This document shows positions 59,065 through 64,000 of a stretch of 64,000 nucleotides of DNA, in pieces. The notes below the pieces were generated by a model. That model was not told where the DNA came from, searched no databases, and was given only the letters and a program-made list of their open reading frames with translations. Source of the DNA: Actinomadura physcomitrii (GTDB lineage: Bacteria > Actinomycetota > Actinomycetes > Streptosporangiales > Streptosporangiaceae); contig NZ_WBMS02000020.1 in NCBI RefSeq assembly GCF_008923205.2, positions 1 through 64,000 of the forward strand, read 5' to 3'. Within the stretch, counting starts at the first letter, position 1. Each line of letters starts with the position of its first letter. The translations under genes and the position numbers were made by a program.

Positions 59065-62000
59065 TCAGCCGGTCCGCCCGCCGACCGGTGCGCGGCGCAG
59101 CTCGGCCACCCGCTCGCGCCAGGCGACCACGGCGGCCTCCTTGATCCCCGCGTATCCCTTGATCGACAGCGCGGAGCCGGCGAGGCCGACGAGCGCGTCG
59201 TAGGGCAGCTCGCACGACGGCGCGACGATCTCGCCGATCAGCCGCTCGTACTCCGCGGCGACGGCCCGCTCCATGCGCCGGTCCCGATCCCAGCCGAAGA
59301 CGTCCAGCGGCGTCCCGCGCACCCGCTTCATCCGGCGCAGCACGCGGAAACCCAGCGCGTACGGCTTGCCCATCGGGAGCTTCTTCTTGCGCCCGAGCCG
59401 GCGCAGGAAGGGGGGGTGGAGCTGGTAGGCCACCGAGTAGGGGCCCTCGATCCCGAGGTCGCGCGCGACCTGGTCGTAGTCGACCTTGAGGTGCAGCCGG
59501 GCGACCTCGTACTCGTCCTTGTAGGTGAGCAGCTTGAACCACGCCTCCGCGACCGCCTCGGTGAGCCGCCAGCCGTGCTCGGCGCCGTCGCGGGCGGCGG
59601 CCCGCTCCACCAGGCCGAGGAACCGCTCGGCCCGCCGCGCGTTCTGGTAGTCGACGGCCTGGGCCGCACGCCGGGTGAGAAGGTCGCGCAGCTCGTCCGG
59701 CAGGTCGCGGGCGGCGACCAGCCGGGCCGCCGTCTCCAGCGCGGTGGCCGACGGGTCGAAGACGCCCTCGGCTGCCTTCCCGTCCTCGTTCGCCGCGGCG
59801 GCGGCGAGGGCCGCCTCGACGGCCGCGGGGTCGTGCACCGCCCAGCGGCCCCACTCGAACGCCTCCCGGTTCGTCGCGGCGGCCTTGCCCTGCTTCTTGA
59901 TCGCCAGCTCGACGTCGGCGAGCGCGACGGGCAGCCCGCCGAGCTGGAACGCGGCGCCGAGCAGCACCACGTTCGCCAGGAGGTGGTCGGCGAAGACGGC
60001 CTCGGCGACGCGCTGGGAGTCGAGGAGGGCGACGCGTCCCCCGGCCACCCGCTCGGTGATCGCCGCTTCGAGGCTCCCGAGGTCGGGCGGCGCGACGTCG
60101 CTCTGCAGCATCGCGGTGGTCGGCGTGACGTTCCGGTCGATGACGGCGACCGTCCGTCCGGGGCGGACCTTGGCGAGGTGGGCCGGGCCCGCGGCCTGGA
60201 GGATGTCGCCGGACAGGTACAGGTCGGCGCCGCCGCCGCTGACCGTCGCCGCGCCGAGGGCGCCGCGGTCGGCGGCCAGGTGCAGGTGCGAGACGACCGC
60301 GCCCGCCTTCTGCGACAGGCCCGTCTGGTCCATGCCGCCGATGACGAATCCGGCGGCCTCGGCGGCGGCGGCGATGATGCGGTTCGCGGTGACCACGCCG
60401 GTGCCGCCGATGCCGGTGAAGTAGATGCCGTACTGCCCGTCGACCGGCGGCGTCTCGGGCTCGGGCAGCGTGCCCGGCGGCGGCGACGGCCGGGCCGTCC
60501 GGCGTCCGGCGGGCTCGGGCGGCCTGCGCCGTCCGCCGCTCTTCGGCGTGATCGTCACGAACGACGGGCAGTCGCCCTCGATGCAGGTGTAGTCGCGGTT
60601 GCAGGACGGGTCGTGGATCTGCCGCTTCTCGCCGAACTCGGTCTCGAGCGGCAGCACCGAGAGGCAGTTGCTCTTCACGCTGCAGTCGCCGCAGCCCTCG
60701 CACACGGCCTCGTTGATGACGACCCGGCGCGGCGGGTCGGGCAGCTCGCCGCGCTTGCGCAGCCGGCGCGCCTCGGCCGCGCACCGCTGGTCGTAGATGA
60801 TCGCGGTGACGCCGGGCACCTTGCGCAGCTCCTCCTGCACGTCCGGGAGCCGGTCGCGGCTCAGCACCCGGACGCCGTCGGCCCAGCGCGCCCGGCGGCC
60901 GTAGTGCCCGGGATCCTCGGCGCACACGACGATCTTCCGGACGCCCTCGGCCTCCAGCGCCCGCGTCATGGCGGGCACGTCCATCAGCCCGGTGACGTCC
61001 TGGCCGCCGGTCATGGCCACCGCGGCGTTGTAGAGGATCTTGAAGGTGACGTCGGCTCCGGCGGCGACGCTCGCGCGGATGGCCAGCGTCCCGGAGTGGC
61101 TGAGGGTGCCGTCGCCCAGGTTCTGGATGACGTGCGGCTCGGCGACGAACGGCTGCAGCCCGATCCAGGGGACGCCCTCGGCGCCCATCGGGGTGGGCGG
61201 GAGGCTGCGCATGCCCTCGTGCCGCGCCTCGAAGTACATGATCCCGTGGCAGCCGACGCCGCCGCCGACGAGCGCGCCGTCCGGCGCGACGGTCGACCGG
61301 TTGTGCGGGCAGCCGCTGCAGAAGCCCGGCGCGCGGGACGGCGGCTGGAGCAGTGGCAGGCCGATCCTCGTCGCGGATGCCGCCTTCTTCGCCTGCTTCT
61401 CCGGTGCCTTCTCGTGCCGGGGCTCGAGGTCGGGCAGCAGCCTGGTGAGGATGCCGGCGATCGCCGTCGCGTCCAGCTCGCCCACCGACGACGCCAGGGT
61501 CCGCCCCGAGCCGTCGCGCTTGCCGAGCACGGGGACGCGGCTCGCGGCCTCGTGCAGGATGCCGCGCAGCCGCGTCTCGACGAACGGCCGCTTCTCCTCG
61601 ATCACGACGAGCCGCTCGACGGAGCCGGCGAACTCCAGGACCGTCTCCTCCACCAGCGGATAGGTCATGCCGAGCTTCAGGATCCGCACGCCCGCACCGG
61701 CGAGGTCGCCGGCGCGGACCCCGAGGTCGGCGAACGCCTGCACCACGTCGAAGTACGTCTTGCCCGCGCAGACCACGCCGAGCCGGGCGCCCGGCTCTGC
61801 GCCGACGACACGGTCGATGCCGTTGTGCCGGGCGTACGCCTGGGCGGCGCGGAGCCGATGCTCCACCACCAGCGCCTCCTGGCCGGGAACGGCGTGCGGG
61901 CCGATGGTGGCGAGGGGCCGGTGCCGCCACGGGCCGCCGTCGATGACAACGCCGTCGGGGAGTTCCGGGCGGTGCCGGGCGGGATCGAGGTCGACGGTGC

Positions 62001-62604
62001 CGACGCCGTCCGCCACCGATGTGACGATCTTCAGCCCGGCCCAGCAGCCGGCGTACCGGGAGAGCCGGAAGGCGTGCACGCCCAGGTCGAGGACGTCCTG
62101 CTGGTCCCCCGGGTACAGCACCGGGACGCAGGCGTCCTCGAAGGTGAACTGGCTGTCGCAGGCCAGCGTGGACGACTTGGACAGCGGATCGTCGCCGCAG
62201 AACATGACGACGCCGCCGTTCGGGCCCGCGCCCATCGCGTTGGCGTGCTTGATCGCGTCGCCGGCCCGGTCCAGGCCCGGCCCCTTGCCGTACCAGGCGC
62301 CCGCGACGCCGTCGACGCCGTCGTACTCGATGACGGCGCCCATCTGGCTGCCCCAGACGGTCGCGGCGGCGAGCTCCTCGTTGAGGCCGGGGCGGTGGAC
62401 GATCCGGTGCTCGGCCAGGACGTCGCCCATCCGGTCCAGGGTGAGGTCGAAGCCGCCCAGCGGCGACCCCGGGTACCCGGAGACCATCGTGGCCGTCGTC
62501 AGGCCGTCCCTCTCGTCGAGCTGCTGCCTGAGCACGAGCAGGCGCGCGAGCGTGTCGACCCCGGAAAGGATCGCCTCCGCCGGGGATCGATCGGAGTCCG
62601 TCAC
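59065..62604 (-). CDS. Fused indolepyruvate:ferredoxin oxidoreductase family protein
   Basis: A 1179-residue oxidoreductase with all modules in one chain. Alpha pyrimidine-binding part (GYPGSPLGGFDL near residue 45); TPP-binding part with FCSGCPHNRST (near 428) and GGGVGCHGIMYFEARH; an Fe-S region near 635-690 (CEGCGDCSVKSNC and CNRDYTCIEGDCPSF); a gamma domain starting GIYFTGIGGTGVVTANRI (near 728); and a C-terminal DUF6537-like part. It oxidatively decarboxylates 2-oxo acids, typically aryl pyruvates, to acyl-CoA with ferredoxin as acceptor. GTG 62604 overlaps the upstream stop (GTGA). The true 2-oxo acid is not known. Confidence 0.92.
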   Translation of the reverse strand: MTDSDRSPAEAILSGVDTLARLLVLRQQLDERDGLTTATMVSGYPGSPLGGFDLTLDRMGDVLAEHRIVHRPGLNEELAAATVWGSQMGAVIEYDGVDGVAGAWYGKGPGLDRAGDAIKHANAMGAGPNGGVVMFCGDDPLSKSSTLACDSQFTFEDACVPVLYPGDQQDVLDLGVHAFRLSRYAGCWAGLKIVTSVADGVGTVDLDPARHRPELPDGVVIDGGPWRHRPLATIGPHAVPGQEALVVEHRLRAAQAYARHNGIDRVVGAEPGARLGVVCAGKTYFDVVQAFADLGVRAGDLAGAGVRILKLGMTYPLVEETVLEFAGSVERLVVIEEKRPFVETRLRGILHEAASRVPVLGKRDGSGRTLASSVGELDATAIAGILTRLLPDLEPRHEKAPEKQAKKAASATRIGLPLLQPPSRAPGFCSGCPHNRSTVAPDGALVGGGVGCHGIMYFEARHEGMRSLPPTPMGAEGVPWIGLQPFVAEPHVIQNLGDGTLSHSGTLAIRASVAAGADVTFKILYNAAVAMTGGQDVTGLMDVPAMTRALEAEGVRKIVVCAEDPGHYGRRARWADGVRVLSRDRLPDVQEELRKVPGVTAIIYDQRCAAEARRLRKRGELPDPPRRVVINEAVCEGCGDCSVKSNCLSVLPLETEFGEKRQIHDPSCNRDYTCIEGDCPSFVTITPKSGGRRRPPEPAGRRTARPSPPPGTLPEPETPPVDGQYGIYFTGIGGTGVVTANRIIAAAAEAAGFVIGGMDQTGLSQKAGAVVSHLHLAADRGALGAATVSGGGADLYLSGDILQAAGPAHLAKVRPGRTVAVIDRNVTPTTAMLQSDVAPPDLGSLEAAITERVAGGRVALLDSQRVAEAVFADHLLANVVLLGAAFQLGGLPVALADVELAIKKQGKAAATNREAFEWGRWAVHDPAAVEAALAAAAANEDGKAAEGVFDPSATALETAARLVAARDLPDELRDLLTRRAAQAVDYQNARRAERFLGLVERAAARDGAEHGWRLTEAVAEAWFKLLTYKDEYEVARLHLKVDYDQVARDLGIEGPYSVAYQLHPPFLRRLGRKKKLPMGKPYALGFRVLRRMKRVRGTPLDVFGWDRDRRMERAVAAEYERLIGEIVAPSCELPYDALVGLAGSALSIKGYAGIKEAAVVAWRERVAELRRAPVGGRTG

Positions 62605-63851
62605 GGAAAGACCTCGGGGTTGACGTAGGCGAAGGCGCCGTCCTTCAGGACGGCCCTACGGAGTTCCGGGCGCTGCAGGACGGTGATGTCGGCGGTGGGG
62701 TCGCCGTCGACGATCAGCAGGTCGGCCAGGCCGCCCTCGCGGACCTGCCCGGTGTCGAACCCGGCGGCCGGCCCCATGTTGCGAGTGGCGGTGTGGATCG
62801 CCTCGACCGGCGTCATGCCCGCCAGCTCGACGTACCGCTGCAGTTCGGCGGCATAGGTGCCGTGGTGGGTCCACTGGTGGCCGAAGTCGCCGCCCGCCAG
62901 GATCTTGATGCCGGCGTCCCGCAGCATCCCCATCCCCTCGACCTGGGAGCGGAACTCCTCGGGGTACCCGGCCGCCTCGACCTTCTCCGGCGCGATGCCC
63001 CACGGCTCGGCGTGACCGCTCACCATCGCGTAGAGGTAGTGCAGGCCGGGGCACACCCAGACGTCGTCGCGCCGGGCCTCCAGCGCCTTGACCGCCTCGC
63101 CGTCGAGGAAGCACGCGTGGTGGATGATGCGGACGCCGGTGCGCGCCGCCATGGCGACGCTGGCCGAGCCGCGCGCGTGCGCGGTGATGAACGCGCCGTG
63201 CCTGTCGGCCTCCTCGACGGCGGCGGCCAGCATCTCGTCGTTCATGTAGACGTCTTCGGAGGGGTACTCGGGCACGACGCCGTCGCCGGAGATGAACAGC
63301 TTGAGCGCCTTCACTCCGGTGTCGCACTGGCGGGCGACGACCTCGCGCAGGTCCTTGGCGTTCGTGACGACGTCCATCAGCCCGCCGTCGCCGCCGAGGC
63401 CGCCCTCCTCGGCGACCATGGGGCCGCTCGGGACGATCCGCGGCCCGGGGATGAGCCCGCGGTCGATGGCGTCCTTCGCGAGCAGATCGTCCTCGGGCTG
63501 GGTGACGCCCGCGCCGATGACGGTGGTGTAGCCGCTCTCCAGGAACGTGCGCGCCACGGCCGCGACGTCGAGCATGTGCTTGTTGGGCGGCGTGGTGGCG
63601 ATGGCCCCGTGGTCGAACACGAAGTCCAGGGGCCAGCTGGTGTGCACGTGGGCGTCGCCGAGGCCGGGCAGCACGGTGGCGCCCTTCAGGTCGACGATCC
63701 GGGTCGACGCCGGATCGGCGTCGAGGCGGTGCGGCGCGACCTTGGCGACCCGGTCGCCCTCGATCAGGACGTCGCCGTCCCGCGGCCGCTCCTCCGGGTC
63801 GCCGGAACAGGCGAGCACGCGGGCGTTCTTCAGCAGTGTCCGCTCGGGCAC
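62601..63851 (-). CDS. Imidazolonepropionase-like amidohydrolase
   Basis: A 416-residue urease-superfamily amidohydrolase: LLKNARVLACSGDPEERPRDGDVLIEGDRV, metal motif PGLGDAHVHTSW, FITAHARGSASV, IIHHACFLDGEAV, ILAGGDFGHQWTHHG with the catalytic Asp, and GGLADLLIVDGDPTADI. Related enzymes act on imidazolonepropionate, Xaa-Pro dipeptides or cyclic amides. GTG 63851 with AGGAGG 6 bases upstream is preferred over the frame's earlier start at 63887, which overlaps the P450 end. Lies between a P450 and the 2-oxo acid oxidoreductase. Confidence 0.88.
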   Translation of the reverse strand: MPERTLLKNARVLACSGDPEERPRDGDVLIEGDRVAKVAPHRLDADPASTRIVDLKGATVLPGLGDAHVHTSWPLDFVFDHGAIATTPPNKHMLDVAAVARTFLESGYTTVIGAGVTQPEDDLLAKDAIDRGLIPGPRIVPSGPMVAEEGGLGGDGGLMDVVTNAKDLREVVARQCDTGVKALKLFISGDGVVPEYPSEDVYMNDEMLAAAVEEADRHGAFITAHARGSASVAMAARTGVRIIHHACFLDGEAVKALEARRDDVWVCPGLHYLYAMVSGHAEPWGIAPEKVEAAGYPEEFRSQVEGMGMLRDAGIKILAGGDFGHQWTHHGTYAAELQRYVELAGMTPVEAIHTATRNMGPAAGFDTGQVREGGLADLLIVDGDPTADITVLQRPELRRAVLKDGAFAYVNPEVFP

Positions 63852-63888
63852 CTTCGACCTCCTGGATCGGGCGAACGGTGGCTGCACA

Positions 63889-64000
63889 CTAGGCGAGCGC
63901 CGATCCGGATCGCGGACCGGGGGCGAACCTGATCGGCAGGTCCGCCGGGGAGCGGGTCATGCCGCGGTGGTAGCGGACCTCCGCGCCCTCCTGCAGCCGG
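63889..64000 (-). CDS. Cytochrome P450, C-terminal fragment (runs off the right edge)
   Basis: The last 36 codons of a minus-strand gene, ending at TAG 63889. The translation includes GAEVRYHRGMTRSPADLPIR followed by FAPGPR. It aligns with the end of the P450 at 50176 (EAEIDFHSTFNRAPLSVPIT then FAPGERS), so a second P450 begins outside the window. Head of the operon running to 58712. Confidence 0.72.
   Translation of the reverse strand, partial: RLQEGAEVRYHRGMTRSPADLPIRFAPGPRSGSALA

Overview
The window is very GC-rich DNA with dense, often overlapping genes, many GTG starts and strong GGAGG-type ribosome sites. A PknB-like kinase, an F420-type luciferase-like oxidoreductase, [3Fe-4S]-type ferredoxins and tandem FadR/GntR and TetR regulators all point to a filamentous or mycolic-type actinobacterium. 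I cannot fix the genus from sequence alone. Almost every gene belongs to uptake or CoA-dependent catabolism of small organic acids, aromatics or alicyclics. No rRNA, tRNA, CRISPR array or insertion sequence was seen.

Region 1 (1-20.9 kb). The 3' end of a LivG-like ATPase is followed by LivH, LivM and a lipoprotein binding protein. Next come an enoyl-CoA hydratase, an amidase with a small AtzG/GatC-like partner, and two tandem, closely related FadR-type regulators. The rest looks like an almost complete aromatic pathway: Rieske dioxygenase alpha and beta subunits with ferredoxin and reductase (17.6-20.9 kb), a dihydrodiol-dehydrogenase-like SDR, a two-domain VOC extradiol dioxygenase, a C-C hydrolase, an ACMSD-type amidohydrolase, an acyl-CoA dehydrogenase, a quinone oxidoreductase and three type III CoA-transferases. 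Four sites that fit the FadR-subfamily operator TNGTNNNACNA lie directly at the promoters or leaders of these units.

Boundary (20.9-23.4 kb). A membrane-anchored Ser/Thr kinase with a seven-blade WD40 sensor domain sits beside a broken WD40 fragment on the other strand.

Region 2 (23.4-64 kb). A TetR gene at 25.7-26.4 kb sits in a field of at least 13 copies of a 17-bp imperfect palindrome (about AGTGAGCRWWYRCTYTC). The copies lie upstream of the tetR gene itself and of nearly every transcription unit from 23 to 57 kb. The putative regulon contains an orphan LivK-type binding lipoprotein, DoxX, thiolase, three long COG2159 amidohydrolases, two N-acyl-D-amino-acid-deacylase-like amidohydrolases, two fused double CoA-transferases, an alpha-methylacyl-CoA racemase, two pairs of unlike acyl-CoA dehydrogenases, enoyl-CoA hydratase, SDRs, a DUF35 plus thiolase-like pair (retro-aldolase type), P450, ferredoxin, aldehyde dehydrogenase and an APH-like kinase. 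Together they describe a coordinated but unassigned acyl-CoA degradation programme. From 58.7 kb a further minus-strand operon (second P450, imidazolonepropionase-like amidohydrolase, fused indolepyruvate:ferredoxin oxidoreductase, EthD-like protein) runs off the right edge.
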